NCBI RefSeq assembly: GCF_001310955.1 | Contig: NZ_BAZX01000002.1 | Coordinates: 248,001 to 312,000, forward strand | DNA from: Marinifilum fragile JCM 15579 | Lineage (GTDB): Bacteria; Bacteroidota; Bacteroidia; Bacteroidales; Marinifilaceae | Direction of reading: 5' to 3' | Length of the DNA stretch: 64,000 bases | In this document: in pieces, positions 50,815 to 60,304 of the stretch | Position numbering within the stretch: position 1 is the first letter of the stretch | Layout: the number at the start of each line of letters is the position of its first letter | Program-made: the position numbers and the translations under genes | The notes under the pieces: generated by a model | What the model saw: only the letters and a program-made list of their open reading frames with translations | The model's database searches: none | Told to the model about the DNA's origin: nothing

Positions 50815-51279
50815 ATGAAACTATTAAAGTATGCCTTAATGGTATTGTTCTCTGCAGGAATGATGAGTTGTGGCGGCGGTGGAAGTGATGATCCTGTGGA
50901 TGAGAAAAAACCAACAGGAAGCATTTCAAGTGCAGCAACTGTAAACGCAGGCGATAATTATACTGTATCATTTTCAGCAAGCGATGATATGGAACTTAAA
51001 TCATACAGAGTACAAATAGCATTTGAAAATGCAATTGGTATGACTGTAAAAACTTATCAAGATTTCTCTTTTGATTCAAATTCGGACTTAACAGATGCTG
51101 ATGGAAATAAATTGCCAAGTATTGATGGGAAGAAAACAGCAAGTGTAAGCTTTCCAGTTTCGACTCGTTTTGGAGAGAATACTGTTGCAAAAAAAGGAAT
51201 GTACAAATTAACAGTTACATTAACCGATGCTTCAGGAAAAACATCTGATCCCGTGACTAAGGATTTCCAGATTCAATGA
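50815..51279 (+). CDS. DUF4625-like lipoprotein
   Basis: 154 residues. The start is the ATG at 50815 (MKLLKYALMVLFSAGMMSCG); a TTG three codons earlier is rejected. Lipobox MMSC gives lipidated Cys19, followed by a Gly/Ser/Asp linker. The mature part is an Ig-like domain (YTVSFSASDDMELKSYRVQI; KGMYKLTVTLTDASGKTSDP) resembling DUF4625. Probably surface or periplasm-exposed; function unknown. Terminator follows. Confidence 0.75.
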   Translation: MKLLKYALMVLFSAGMMSCGGGGSDDPVDEKKPTGSISSAATVNAGDNYTVSFSASDDMELKSYRVQIAFENAIGMTVKTYQDFSFDSNSDLTDADGNKLPSIDGKKTASVSFPVSTRFGENTVAKKGMYKLTVTLTDASGKTSDPVTKDFQIQ

Positions 51280-51296
51280 TTTGAATTGAAAATATA

Positions 51297-51329
51297 CAAA
51301 AAAGGATCGGCCAGCCGATCCTTTTTTTA
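51297..51329. terminator. Bidirectional terminator, DUF4625 gene / SpoIIE gene
   Basis: Perfect 11-bp stem AAAGGATCGGC/GCCGATCCTTT with a CA loop, T-run to the right and A-run to the left. Confidence 0.9.
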
Positions 51330-52547
51330 TGCTTTAAACTCTATTCCAAACAAGGAAATATCATCTACTACAGCTTTATTTTTTTTGCCAAGATCTATGT
51401 GTCTGGTCAAATCAAGAAATGTATCTCTCAGGTTTTTATTGTTTGAGAATAAGTTGCTTATCAATTTCATACCTATCTCCATTTTATCACCTACCTCTAA
51501 TTCAACTAATCCATCTGTAAAGCAAAGTAATTTTGAATGATCTTTAATGGTAACTTCTCCTACCGATACCTTTGGAATTTCATCAAGCATTCCCAAACCA
51601 ATACAACCTTTTCTTAATTGTGTAGTCTCTTCGGTTTTGTAATTATACAAAATTGGAGGATGATGACTTGCATTTACATATCGAAGTTTTCGAGTAGCAT
51701 AGTTGTATATACCTATGAAAAGGGTTAAGAATTTTTCATCGCTAGAGCTTTCACAAACCTTTTGATTTAATTTATTCATCAAGTCGTCCAACGGAGTATC
51801 CGGGTTAAAAAGAGCTCTTAGGGTAGCCTGGAAATTTGACATGATTAAGGCTGCAGGAATTCCTTTTCCGGAAACATCGCCAATACAAAATCCCAATTCC
51901 TGATCATTAAAATTGATAAAATCGTAATAATCGCCACCAATTTCGAAATGAGGTTGGTAATAACCTTGAGATGCAACATACCTGTTTTGCGGCAACGAGT
52001 TTTGATTCGGAATTAGTAGGTTCTGAATTTTAGATGCAACTTCCATTTCTTTTTTAATAGCCTCCTGAGCGATCAATTGCTTGTGCATTCGCTTGTTCTC
52101 CATGGCTACAATTATAATATTCGAAATGGTTTGTATAAAAGTCAGGTGCTTAATGGCCGGACTCATTCCTTCCATTTCTTCATCTATATCGCCAATAAGA
52201 ATATAGGCAAGAACTGATTTTTTATGAAATACTGGAATTAAGAAATCAAATATGCTAAGATGTTCAGGAAAGTCAGTTGAAATATAGGTAATTTCATCAT
52301 GTCTTGCCAAGTCTGTTTCGATTTTGATTGTATCAATAGTATCGTTGTTAACGCCCAAAATGAGCAATTTCTCCCAGGCAGAATTAAATTTAAAAACAAC
52401 AATTTTACCTATTTTAAGCTCATTAAAAAGAATGTCTTTGTATTGTTTTAGTAAATCATCAACCGACAAGTTTTCGTTAATTGCTTGTGTGATTTTCAGT
52501 ATCAGATCTAACTTAAACTTACTGTTTACGCTTCGTTGCTTAATCAC
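51327..52547 (-). CDS. SpoIIE/RsbU-type PP2C serine phosphatase
   Basis: 406 residues. The N-terminal part of about 10-170 is a GAF-like sensory region (ITQAINENLSVDDLLKQYKD; IVAMENKRMH). A short helical linker (AIKKEMEVASKIQNLLIP) leads into the PP2C domain of about 190-405 with the metal-binding aspartates in FEIGGDYYDFI, GFCIGDVSGKGIPAALIM and LLCFTDGLVELE. Such phosphatases act on anti-anti-sigma factors in partner-switching systems; no partner gene is adjacent. Single gene. Confidence 0.92.
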   Translation of the reverse strand: MIKQRSVNSKFKLDLILKITQAINENLSVDDLLKQYKDILFNELKIGKIVVFKFNSAWEKLLILGVNNDTIDTIKIETDLARHDEITYISTDFPEHLSIFDFLIPVFHKKSVLAYILIGDIDEEMEGMSPAIKHLTFIQTISNIIIVAMENKRMHKQLIAQEAIKKEMEVASKIQNLLIPNQNSLPQNRYVASQGYYQPHFEIGGDYYDFINFNDQELGFCIGDVSGKGIPAALIMSNFQATLRALFNPDTPLDDLMNKLNQKVCESSSDEKFLTLFIGIYNYATRKLRYVNASHHPPILYNYKTEETTQLRKGCIGLGMLDEIPKVSVGEVTIKDHSKLLCFTDGLVELEVGDKMEIGMKLISNLFSNNKNLRDTFLDLTRHIDLGKKNKAVVDDISLFGIEFKA

Positions 52548-52624
52548 TATAGTGGGGTTTTAAAGATAAGGTTACCACTAATGTAGTAAATAATGGTACT
52601 ACAGACAATTCGATGGAATGGAAT

Positions 52625-52653
52625 AAAAAAAGGATTCCATTAAGAATCCTTTT
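52625..52653 (-). terminator. Terminator after efp
   Basis: Stem AAAAGGATTC/GAATCCTTTT (52628-52653), with an A-run on the left giving T on the minus strand. Confidence 0.85.
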
Positions 52654-52674
52654 TATATGATAAGATTACAGATA

Positions 52675-53244
52675 TTAAGCTTTTACGCGCTCAACATAGC
52701 TGTGATCACGAGTGTCAACTTTAATAATATCACCAGTATTGATGAACAAAGGAACCATAATGGTTGCTCCAGTTTCAATGGTAGATGGTTTTAATGAGTT
52801 GGTTGATGATGTATCGCCTCTAAGTCCTGGTTCTGTATAAGTAACTTCCATAGTTACGTGCGCAGGTAGTTCTGCATAAAGTGGAGTTTCAGTATCAGCG
52901 TGTACTACCACCTCAACAGGATCTCCGTCTTTTAATAAATCAGGAGCATTAAATAAAGATTCTTCAAGTGCAATTTGTTCATAAGTTTCTGTGTGCATCA
53001 GGTTGTAACCCATGTCATCTTTGTAAAGAAACGTATGTGGACGTCTTTCAATTCTTGCAACATCAACTTTAACTCCAGAGTTAAATGTGTTATCGATAAT
53101 TTTGCCAGTTTTAACGTTTTTAAGCTTAGTTCTTACGAAAGCTGGACCTTTTCCTGGTTTAACGTGTTGAAATTGAATAATTGTATATAAATCATCCTTA
53201 TAATGGATACACATTCCATTCTTAAAATCTGCAGTACTTGCCAT
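52675..53244 (-). CDS. efp: Elongation factor P
   Basis: EF-P relieves ribosome stalling at polyproline. The 189 residues contain three OB-like barrels; the loop that enters the peptidyl-transferase centre is [16 protein letters not shown] with Lys32 at its tip, equivalent to the residue modified in other bacteria. The central VEVTYTEPG and C-terminal [14 protein letters not shown] are typical. A -7 box lies at 53312-53319. No modification enzyme is encoded nearby. Confidence 0.97.
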   Translation of the reverse strand: MASTADFKNGMCIHYKDDLYTIIQFQHVKPGKGPAFVRTKLKNVKTGKIIDNTFNSGVKVDVARIERRPHTFLYKDDMGYNLMHTETYEQIALEESLFNAPDLLKDGDPVEVVVHADTETPLYAELPAHVTMEVTYTEPGLRGDTSSTNSLKPSTIETGATIMVPLFINTGDIIKVDTRDHSYVERVKA

Positions 53245-53311
53245 GATATAATGAATTTAATTTTATAATCGTTTTCAATTTATAATGAGCTTTCCACCTC
53301 ATTAATTTTTG

Positions 53312-53319
53312 CAAAAGTA
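53312..53319 (-). promoter_or_regulatory. -7 box for efp
   Basis: The minus strand reads TACTTTTG followed by C, the same -7 form as at the rplM promoter, 68 bp upstream of the start codon. Confidence 0.5.
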
Positions 53320-53391
53320 ATTGAAACAATTAATAATCTAAAATATTAAGTGTTTTTGTTTGATGTAGATAGCTGTGAGAAATAAAGAATT

Positions 53392-54162
53392 TTAATTTTC
53401 ACGAAGCGAACTTGTTGAAAAATTTGAAAAATTTATCAGATCGCAACGAAGAGATCCTAAAAATAAATCGAACTGGACTCGCACCGGAATTTTGTTGGCA
53501 TCTGCGGAAATCCAGATTTTCATATCATCTTCATCCTTAAAAGCACGTCCGGTTTGAACAATGGGAATAAACTTGTAACACTTTACATTTCCAATTTTGC
53601 TATTTATATTTTCGTATCCCATAAATCTAAATTGCAGCAGAAACTCTTCATCTGCGAAATAAGTTTGGATTTTAATTATTTGACCAATTTTTAAATCTGA
53701 ATTAAAATGATACGCCCTAGCAAAATAAAATGCTGAAAGGATATCATGAATCCCTACGGGAACATCTTTAATTCCCGATCGTTGACTATTAATTTGATTT
53801 TTTTCTCGGTCAAAGGTAACCTCGTTATATCGTTTATAACTTCCTTCTTTGATATCCCGAATAGCTTTTATCGGAAGCAATGTTTCTTTATCGAAATAGC
53901 TCTCGTAGGTATCCTTAACCCGGTAAAGGGTATTGAATAAACCAACAGTACGTCCCGTTAAAGCAGCATGATATACTTCTTTGCCATCAATTTTATCGAA
54001 TTTAAGTTTTAAGCTGGCTTTTCCACCTCTTACAATGCCATAATGGATTACATATTTTAAATGTTCCCCTTTGTCAGCTAATGTTGCAGGAGTATTAGAA
54101 TATGCACTTGTTGATAGTGCAAATAAGGAAATTAAAAATAGTATAAATCTCAGCATACGCAT
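53392..54162 (-). CDS. DUF3108-family periplasmic protein
   Basis: 256 residues with a signal peptide (MLRFILFLISLFALSTSAYS). The mature part resembles DUF3108 (LKYVIHYGIVRGGKASLKLK; VKDTYESYFDKETLLPIKAI; MKIWISADANKIPVRVQFDL), a family of periplasmic proteins of unknown biochemical role common in Bacteroidota. The start could be the first ATG or two residues later. It follows tsaB by 11 bp and is probably co-transcribed with it. Confidence 0.85.
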   Translation of the reverse strand: MRMLRFILFLISLFALSTSAYSNTPATLADKGEHLKYVIHYGIVRGGKASLKLKFDKIDGKEVYHAALTGRTVGLFNTLYRVKDTYESYFDKETLLPIKAIRDIKEGSYKRYNEVTFDREKNQINSQRSGIKDVPVGIHDILSAFYFARAYHFNSDLKIGQIIKIQTYFADEEFLLQFRFMGYENINSKIGNVKCYKFIPIVQTGRAFKDEDDMKIWISADANKIPVRVQFDLFLGSLRCDLINFSNFSTSSLREN

Positions 54163-54173
54163 TGTCTTTGTTC

Positions 54174-54887
54174 TTACTTAAAGATATTCTTTTTAGGCGT
54201 TGTTGCTACAAAATCTTTCAAATAAAAAGGTTCAAAATAAGCAACATCTTCCAATTCGTTTTTGTTGAATTTATCCTCTGCCAATTCAATCATTCCAACA
54301 GCGGTTGCATTTACATCATCAAGAAAGATGCCATTTTCATTTGCAATAACATTTTTACATTTTCCTGAACCATCACCAAAGAAAATAATCTCTTGCTCCG
54401 AAAGTTCATTTGCAAATGAGTTTTCATCAATAATATCAGCAGAAATATCTTTTACCAATTCAGCTTTTGCGTTGTAGAATGCTGTATAAACCTCCATTCT
54501 TCTGGCGTCAATCATAGGGCAAAACAAAGCTTTTTCCGGATTCTTAACCACAGATGATAAATCAGAACTGTTTTGCAAGGCTTTTGTCATTGATTGTAAT
54601 GTGCTAACTGCTATTAAAGGAATTCCTGCTCCGTAGCAAATGCCTTTGGCTGTTGATACACCAATTCGCAAACCAGTATATGAACCAGGTCCCATGCTAA
54701 TTGCTACACCATCTAAATCAGCCGTGCTTAAATTGTTTTCTTTTAATATATTTTCGATGAAAACAGTAAGATGGCTTGCATGTTTCATGCCTTCTTTGTT
54801 TTCTTTTAAAGCCAATAAGTTCCCGTCTTTTCCTAATGCAACAGAGCAAATTGCTGTTGATGTTTCGATATTTAAAAGTAATGCCAT
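54174..54887 (-). CDS. tsaB: tRNA N6-threonylcarbamoyladenosine biosynthesis protein TsaB
   Basis: TsaB is the non-catalytic Kae1-like partner of TsaD and TsaE in making t6A37 of ANN-decoding tRNAs. The 237 residues begin LLNIETSTAICSVALGKDGN and contain AISMGPGSYTGLRIGVSTAKG and CPMIDARRMEVYTAFYN. The DUF3108 gene follows 11 bp downstream. The target tRNAs of the pathway would include the tRNA-Asn genes in this window. Confidence 0.95.
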   Translation of the reverse strand: MALLLNIETSTAICSVALGKDGNLLALKENKEGMKHASHLTVFIENILKENNLSTADLDGVAISMGPGSYTGLRIGVSTAKGICYGAGIPLIAVSTLQSMTKALQNSSDLSSVVKNPEKALFCPMIDARRMEVYTAFYNAKAELVKDISADIIDENSFANELSEQEIIFFGDGSGKCKNVIANENGIFLDDVNATAVGMIELAEDKFNKNELEDVAYFEPFYLKDFVATTPKKNIFK

Positions 54888-55035
54888 GTTCTATTTTTTT
54901 AAATCACTGCAAAATAAAGGATAAAATGGGAAACTAATTACAATTGCTTAAATAAAATTACCTAATATTTATTGCTAACAAACTTATTGATATTAGGATA
55001 GCATTAATTTAATTTTAAATTGTACCGTTTTTAAA

Positions 55036-55071
55036 AAGAAAACTCCCGACTAATAAATCAGCTGGGAGTTT
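55036..55071 (-). terminator. Terminator of the export operon
   Basis: Stem AAACTCCC/GGGAGTTT with the A-rich left flank giving a U-rich tail on the minus strand. Confidence 0.7.
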
Positions 55072-55094
55072 CGAGTTGTTATGTGTAAACTTGA

Positions 55095-56492
55095 TTATAA
55101 TTTTATCTCAATGCCATTGTAAAAGTCAAGAATCTTTGTTCTGAAAATGTATTCGTATTTTGCTTGAAGCAAGTTTGATTTGGCTTGAAACAGGTTGTTT
55201 TTTTCCTGGTTGTAATCAACGGAGTTTACCAAGCCTAAGTTAAATTTTTCTTCGGTATAGCGGAATGCTTCTTCGGTTGAGGAAACAGCTGTTTCGCTTG
55301 AAAAATATTTGTTCATTGCCGCTTTAGCATTTGCATGAGCCTGTTGAATTTCTTTTCTCAAGTCATTTTTTCTGTTTTCCATATTCAACTTAGAGCGATC
55401 GATATTAATTTTTGCATTGGCAATATTTCTGTTAACAATACCTCCATTAAAAATAGGAATTCGTAGATTGAAACCAAACGATTTTCTTTCACGATTTGAT
55501 AACTGATCTCCAAGTTTCATTTCATTACGAATAATAATTGGTTGAGGTCTATTTTCATCATCTAAAATTAAATCTCCATTTTCATCTTTTAAAAGTCCTC
55601 TTTCTTGAAAGTCTTTAGAATAACTTGAACCCCAATATCCAGACATAGAAAGCGATGGAGCTCTTTGGCCTTTTGCAATTACAAGTCCTTTTTCAGAACT
55701 TTCCAACCTGTATCTTGCAGCTTTCATCTCAGGTCTGAATTCCAAGGCATTAATGAATACGGATTCAGGATCGACCATAGAACGAGTTGCATTCAGTACT
55801 GGCAATTCAGGAATTCTAATGTCGAATACTGTAGGATTTTCAAGATCTAGTAATTGTGCTAAATCAAGCAATGCCAAATCAAGATTATTTGAAGCATTAA
55901 CTACTTCAAGTTCTTCTCGAGCTGCTTGTGCACTTTGTTCCATCAGAGTTCCTTTTGGAAGCGTTCCTGCTTCAACCAAAGCTTCAGTTCTTTTAATTTG
56001 TAGCTTGGTTACTTTCAATTTTTCTTGAGCAACTTGCAACAGTTCTTTATTGAAAAGTATATTCAAGTACGATGATGTAATGTTTAAAGCCAAATCTTCT
56101 TTCGCTTTTTCTACATCTTGAAGGCTGGCCTTTAAGTCAAGCTCATTTTGTTTTATTGAATTGTACTTTTGAAAGCCTTCGAATAGCGTTACACTTGCTG
56201 ATAATCCAACAGAACCACTTTGTGTATTCATATCACCATAAGTGTTATCTGCTGTCAGGGTGCGACCATAGCTAAAGTCATACCCTGTGTTACCATTTAA
56301 ATTTGGCAATAGATCAAACTTCGATTGTTTTGTATTGTTAGCTTGAACTTCAGCATCAAGTTTTCGAAGCTGCAAATCAATATTGTGTTCTTTCGCATAG
56401 TTGATGCATTTTTCCAAGCTCCATTTTTCTTGAGCATTTACAGAAGAGAATATAAATGCAATCGCAATTAGCGGTAATAATAATTTTTTCAT
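55095..56492 (-). CDS. TolC-family outer-membrane efflux protein
   Basis: 465 residues with signal peptide 1-20 (ending SVNAQ). It has the long helical repeats of the TolC alpha-barrel (WSLEKCINYAKEHNIDLQLR; LKASLQDVEKAKEDLALNIT; STEEAFRYTEEKFNLGLVNS), duplicated as usual. It is the last gene of a five-gene export unit, giving the outer-membrane exit duct. The substrate is not known. Confidence 0.93.
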   Translation of the reverse strand: MKKLLLPLIAIAFIFSSVNAQEKWSLEKCINYAKEHNIDLQLRKLDAEVQANNTKQSKFDLLPNLNGNTGYDFSYGRTLTADNTYGDMNTQSGSVGLSASVTLFEGFQKYNSIKQNELDLKASLQDVEKAKEDLALNITSSYLNILFNKELLQVAQEKLKVTKLQIKRTEALVEAGTLPKGTLMEQSAQAAREELEVVNASNNLDLALLDLAQLLDLENPTVFDIRIPELPVLNATRSMVDPESVFINALEFRPEMKAARYRLESSEKGLVIAKGQRAPSLSMSGYWGSSYSKDFQERGLLKDENGDLILDDENRPQPIIIRNEMKLGDQLSNRERKSFGFNLRIPIFNGGIVNRNIANAKINIDRSKLNMENRKNDLRKEIQQAHANAKAAMNKYFSSETAVSSTEEAFRYTEEKFNLGLVNSVDYNQEKNNLFQAKSNLLQAKYEYIFRTKILDFYNGIEIKL

Positions 56493-56591
56493 TTGCTTAA
56501 TGTTTTATAATCCGTACTACGGTTTAGGCAATTATAAAAACGATTTTGATATGATAAATATGAGCAATATTGAGCTCTTTACAAAGCTTGC

Positions 56592-57725
56592 TTAATCTTT
56601 CTTTTCTTCTTTTTTCTTTTCTTTAATCATATCTGATTTTTTCTTCTTCTCACCCTTAAGTTTGTCGTCTTTGGTAATACCATCTAAAACCTCAATATTG
56701 ATTCCATCAGATAATCCGGTTTTAATGAATCGTCTTTCAAATTCTTGAGGAGAAGTTTCTACTTCAACAAAAGTTGAGTCATTTTCAAACTCCAACAAAC
56801 TTTCGTTTATAGCAAGTACTTTTTCTCTTTTATCCAAAACGATTTCAGCATTTGCGCTATATCCTGATCTAATAAAATATTTGTCGTTTAGTTTAACCGA
56901 AGCTTTAATTTCAAACTGAATCGCACCATTTTCTTCAACTCCTTTTGGAGAAATATACTCAAGATTAGCATCGAATTTAACATCCTCAATTGCACCAATG
57001 GTAAGTTTAAGATTCATTCCTTGATTAATTTTTCCAACTTCAGTTTCATCAACTTTACCTTGGAAAATCATTTCACCCATATCAGCTACGATTGCTACGG
57101 TAGTACCATCATTGAAAGTATTAGATTGAATTACAGAATTACCTTCTTTAATTGGAATATCCAAAATCATACCTTCAATTGTTGAGCGTATAATTGTGTT
57201 AGTTGCAGTTGCCGATTTCTTGGTAACCCCTTCTTTAATCAATTGCAAGTTATCTTTAGCAGCCTGCAATTCTTCTCTGGAATTACGAAAAGCCAACTGT
57301 GTTTTTTGGAAATCAGATTCTGAAATAACTTTTTTGTCGTATAATGCTTTATCGCGATTGTAATTGATCTCAGAATCTTCAAAGTTAATCTTTGCAACAT
57401 TAACTCTTGATTCGGCACTATTCAAGTTAATCATATCTGGAATGATCTTAATTTTAGCAATAGGATCACCTTTTTTCAGCATTTCACCAGCTTCAACATA
57501 TAGAGTTTCGATAATACCTGAAACTCCTTGAGGCTTAATTTCAATTTCTTTTCTAGGCACAACGGAGCCTGTTGCAATTGTCTTTTTAACAATGTCAGTA
57601 ATCTCAGGAGATTTTGTGTTATAAACTACAGGTTTGTCTTGCGACTTTTTATAAAGGAAAAAAATGGTTCCTACAAAAAGGACGATTAACCCTACAACCA
57701 TTAAGATTCTTAGAACTTTTTTCAT
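56592..57725 (-). CDS. Periplasmic adaptor (membrane-fusion) protein
   Basis: 377 residues. N-terminal membrane anchor (ILMVVGLIVLFVGTIFFLY), a lipoyl-like segment (SVVPRKEIEIKPQGVSGIIE, AGEMLKKGDPIAKI), a coiled-coil hairpin of about 105-175, and beta-barrel domains. The C-terminus is a lysine/glutamate-rich tail (KLKGEKKKKSDMIKEKKKEE). It bridges the ABC permeases to the TolC protein, like MacA. It lies 29 bp after the second permease gene. Confidence 0.92.
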   Translation of the reverse strand: MKKVLRILMVVGLIVLFVGTIFFLYKKSQDKPVVYNTKSPEITDIVKKTIATGSVVPRKEIEIKPQGVSGIIETLYVEAGEMLKKGDPIAKIKIIPDMINLNSAESRVNVAKINFEDSEINYNRDKALYDKKVISESDFQKTQLAFRNSREELQAAKDNLQLIKEGVTKKSATATNTIIRSTIEGMILDIPIKEGNSVIQSNTFNDGTTVAIVADMGEMIFQGKVDETEVGKINQGMNLKLTIGAIEDVKFDANLEYISPKGVEENGAIQFEIKASVKLNDKYFIRSGYSANAEIVLDKREKVLAINESLLEFENDSTFVEVETSPQEFERRFIKTGLSDGINIEVLDGITKDDKLKGEKKKKSDMIKEKKKEEKKD

Positions 57726-57754
57726 GACTTGTATTATTTTCAGATTTATGACTT

Positions 57755-59005
57755 TTATTCGTATCTCAAAGCATCAACGGGCTTAATTCTAATGGCTCTT
57801 TGTGCTGGTAAAAGTCCAGCAAGAACTCCAAAAAACACCAAAACTCCGAGTGCTATAAATGCTACATTAATATCAACGTAGGGATTTAAAATTTGTGGGT
57901 TAGGGCTTCCTTCTGTTGCTTTGCCAATTAATTCAACAATAACAACTCCAAGTACTAGTCCCCAAAATCCAGCAAAAGTGGTTAAGAATACCGATTCGTT
58001 AATGATTTGACCAACTACCAATGCCGGTTTTGCACCAATTGCGCGTTTAATTCCTAGCTCCTTGGTTCTTTCTTTCACAACCACGTGCATAATATTACTC
58101 ACCCCAATCACTCCGGTGATGAGAACACCAAACCCAATGACCCAAAACAGGAATCCAATACTATTAAATAAGCCAAAAATCTTATTGAAAATTTTGGCAA
58201 TATTGAAATTCCCAATGGCTTGTCTGTCTTCAGGATGTATCGAATGACGGCGAGCTAAAATTTCAAATATTTTATCCTCTAATTCTGCTACAGATTCACC
58301 AACCTTTGCTGTTGCCAGAAAAACATAGAATTTATCACCGTAATTGTAAAGCTGTTGTAGGGTAGTGTATGGCAATTGAATGATATCATCACGATTCCCC
58401 ATGTTATTACTTAAAGGTTTAATTTCACCGATGATTTTGAAAAAAATACCGTTCACTTTTAGGTATTGTCCAATTGGATCCTCATCTTCTTCGAACATGA
58501 GTTCTTTAACACGAGGACCAATGGTAATTACTTTTCGGAATTCCTTCAAATCATTTTCGTTGATAAATCTTCCAGAAACTACTTCAACAGGATTTACCAT
58601 GTTCATTTCAGGAGATGTCCCTTTAATTCTAAAGTTTCCTTTTTTCTCTTTTCGAAATGTATTGTGAGTTGCACCACCACTCCAGCCATTAATGTCAGGA
58701 GCGATATGTTCCAATTCAGGAATATTTTTTTTGAGTGCTAGCAAATCGTCATTGGTAAATTGGTAAAATCTGTTCCGGGGTAAGCCCTTATAGGCTTTGG
58801 TTGTTCTTTCTACCCAAAACACTGTTGAATTGGTTGCAAAGTTTCCCAAAGAAGATTGAATGTTATTTTGAAATCCTCTTCCTATTCCAAGAAGAGTTAC
58901 CAAAATAAGAATACCAAACATCACACCTAAGCCAGTTAGGATGGTACGAAGTTTATTCTTTTTTAGTGCGGCAGTAATCTCCTGCCATTTATCTAGATCG
59001 AACAT
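57755..59005 (-). CDS. MacB-type ABC permease (second of tandem pair)
   Basis: 416 residues. N-terminal segment (LDKWQEITAALKKNKLRTIL) and first helix, a large periplasmic MacB core domain of about 50-270, and three C-terminal FtsX helices (ITGVIGVSNIMHVVVKERTK; GLVLGVVIVELIG; LGVLVFFGVLAGLLPAQRAI). FtsX-type permeases transmit ATP hydrolysis to the periplasm. It is a close paralogue of the preceding permease and both share WQEI near the start and the ALRxE C-terminus. Confidence 0.93.
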   Translation of the reverse strand: MFDLDKWQEITAALKKNKLRTILTGLGVMFGILILVTLLGIGRGFQNNIQSSLGNFATNSTVFWVERTTKAYKGLPRNRFYQFTNDDLLALKKNIPELEHIAPDINGWSGGATHNTFRKEKKGNFRIKGTSPEMNMVNPVEVVSGRFINENDLKEFRKVITIGPRVKELMFEEDEDPIGQYLKVNGIFFKIIGEIKPLSNNMGNRDDIIQLPYTTLQQLYNYGDKFYVFLATAKVGESVAELEDKIFEILARRHSIHPEDRQAIGNFNIAKIFNKIFGLFNSIGFLFWVIGFGVLITGVIGVSNIMHVVVKERTKELGIKRAIGAKPALVVGQIINESVFLTTFAGFWGLVLGVVIVELIGKATEGSPNPQILNPYVDINVAFIALGVLVFFGVLAGLLPAQRAIRIKPVDALRYE

Positions 59006-59029
59006 TCTAATGTCGTTTATAAATTCGTA

Positions 59030-60283
59030 TTATTCGTCTCTTAAAGCTTCAATCGGTCTGATGGCTGCAGCTTTTCGTGCTGGGAAAAATCCTGCCAAAG
59101 CACCGGTAATTACCAAAACAATTGTTGCACCTATTGCTATTCCAAGGTCAACTTGTGGGTCAAGGAAATATATTGCTGCTGGAGCATACACTTTTTCGAT
59201 AATGTCAAATTGATTGATAGCTTCCAATAATCCTACCCCTGCAATTAGTCCTATATAACCCGAAGCAGCAGTAATAAATATTGCCTCCATTAAGATTAAA
59301 CCAACAACTGAACCTGGAGATGCGCCAATGGCTTTTCGAATACCAATTTCTTTTGTACGCTCTCTAACAACAATCATCATGATATTGAAAACACCAATTA
59401 CGCCTAGTACAATGGTGAATATTCCTATGATCCAAACAAACATTTCAATTGCACTAAATAAACCTGCGAAAGTTTGAGAGTTTTCAATATTATTCTGAAT
59501 CCATAGTGCATTTTTATCTTCCTTGCTGAAGTTGTGTCTGTCAGCCATTTTATAGGTAATCTGCCTTTCGATCTTTTGGCTTTCCTCAACCGAAACATCA
59601 TTTAAAGTGAAAGAGATTCTACGGATATGATCGTTGTTGTTAAATATTTTTTGGGCTACAGTAATCGGAATGTATATTTCTCTTGAGTTGTCATCGAAAC
59701 TTGACTGATGAAAAACACCAATTACTTTAAACTTGATATTATTAATGTTGATGTATTTGTTAAGAGCTGTTTCTTTGGGGAAGAGTACTTTTTTTACCTC
59801 ATCCTGAATGGCTACAACTTTTCTGTGTTCATCCAGATCTTTTTGATTAAGAAACCTTCCCTTAATGATGTCAAAGTTTTTAATTTCCTTGTAAGTATCA
59901 TGAACAGGCGAAACATTAAAGTTTCCGAAATTATTTTTATAGGAAATTGTTTCAGCTCCTGGAATGTATGACATCGCCGAAATCGCATCTATCTTTTGAA
60001 TTGACTTTTTCAGATTCAGGAAATCATCATTTACCATTTGAATCCTTTTGCCTTCTGGAGTTCCTTTGTATGCTTTGGTAGTTCTACCACCAAATATTTG
60101 CATACTGTTTGTTGCATCTTGAGCAAATACAGAAGTCATACCATTACGTAGGCCTCTTCCTGCCCCCAAAAGGAAAATCAACATAAATATTCCGGTTGCA
60201 ACCGAAAAACCAGTTAAGATCGTACGAGTTTTGTTTTTCCTAATGGTACTAAATATTTCTTGCCACTTATCTCTGTCAAACAT
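59030..60283 (-). CDS. MacB-type ABC permease (first of tandem pair)
   Basis: 417 residues with the same architecture: DRDKWQEIFSTIRKNKTRTI, periplasmic core of about 50-265, then VLGVIGVFNIMMIVVRERTK and GALAGFFPARKAAAIRPIEA. It would form a heterodimer with the next permease. It lies 21 bp after the ATPase gene. Unlike MacB proper, neither permease carries the ATPase domain. Confidence 0.93.
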   Translation of the reverse strand: MFDRDKWQEIFSTIRKNKTRTILTGFSVATGIFMLIFLLGAGRGLRNGMTSVFAQDATNSMQIFGGRTTKAYKGTPEGKRIQMVNDDFLNLKKSIQKIDAISAMSYIPGAETISYKNNFGNFNVSPVHDTYKEIKNFDIIKGRFLNQKDLDEHRKVVAIQDEVKKVLFPKETALNKYININNIKFKVIGVFHQSSFDDNSREIYIPITVAQKIFNNNDHIRRISFTLNDVSVEESQKIERQITYKMADRHNFSKEDKNALWIQNNIENSQTFAGLFSAIEMFVWIIGIFTIVLGVIGVFNIMMIVVRERTKEIGIRKAIGASPGSVVGLILMEAIFITAASGYIGLIAGVGLLEAINQFDIIEKVYAPAAIYFLDPQVDLGIAIGATIVLVITGALAGFFPARKAAAIRPIEALRDE

Positions 60284-60304
60284 AGCTTGATATTAGGGTT
60301 TGGT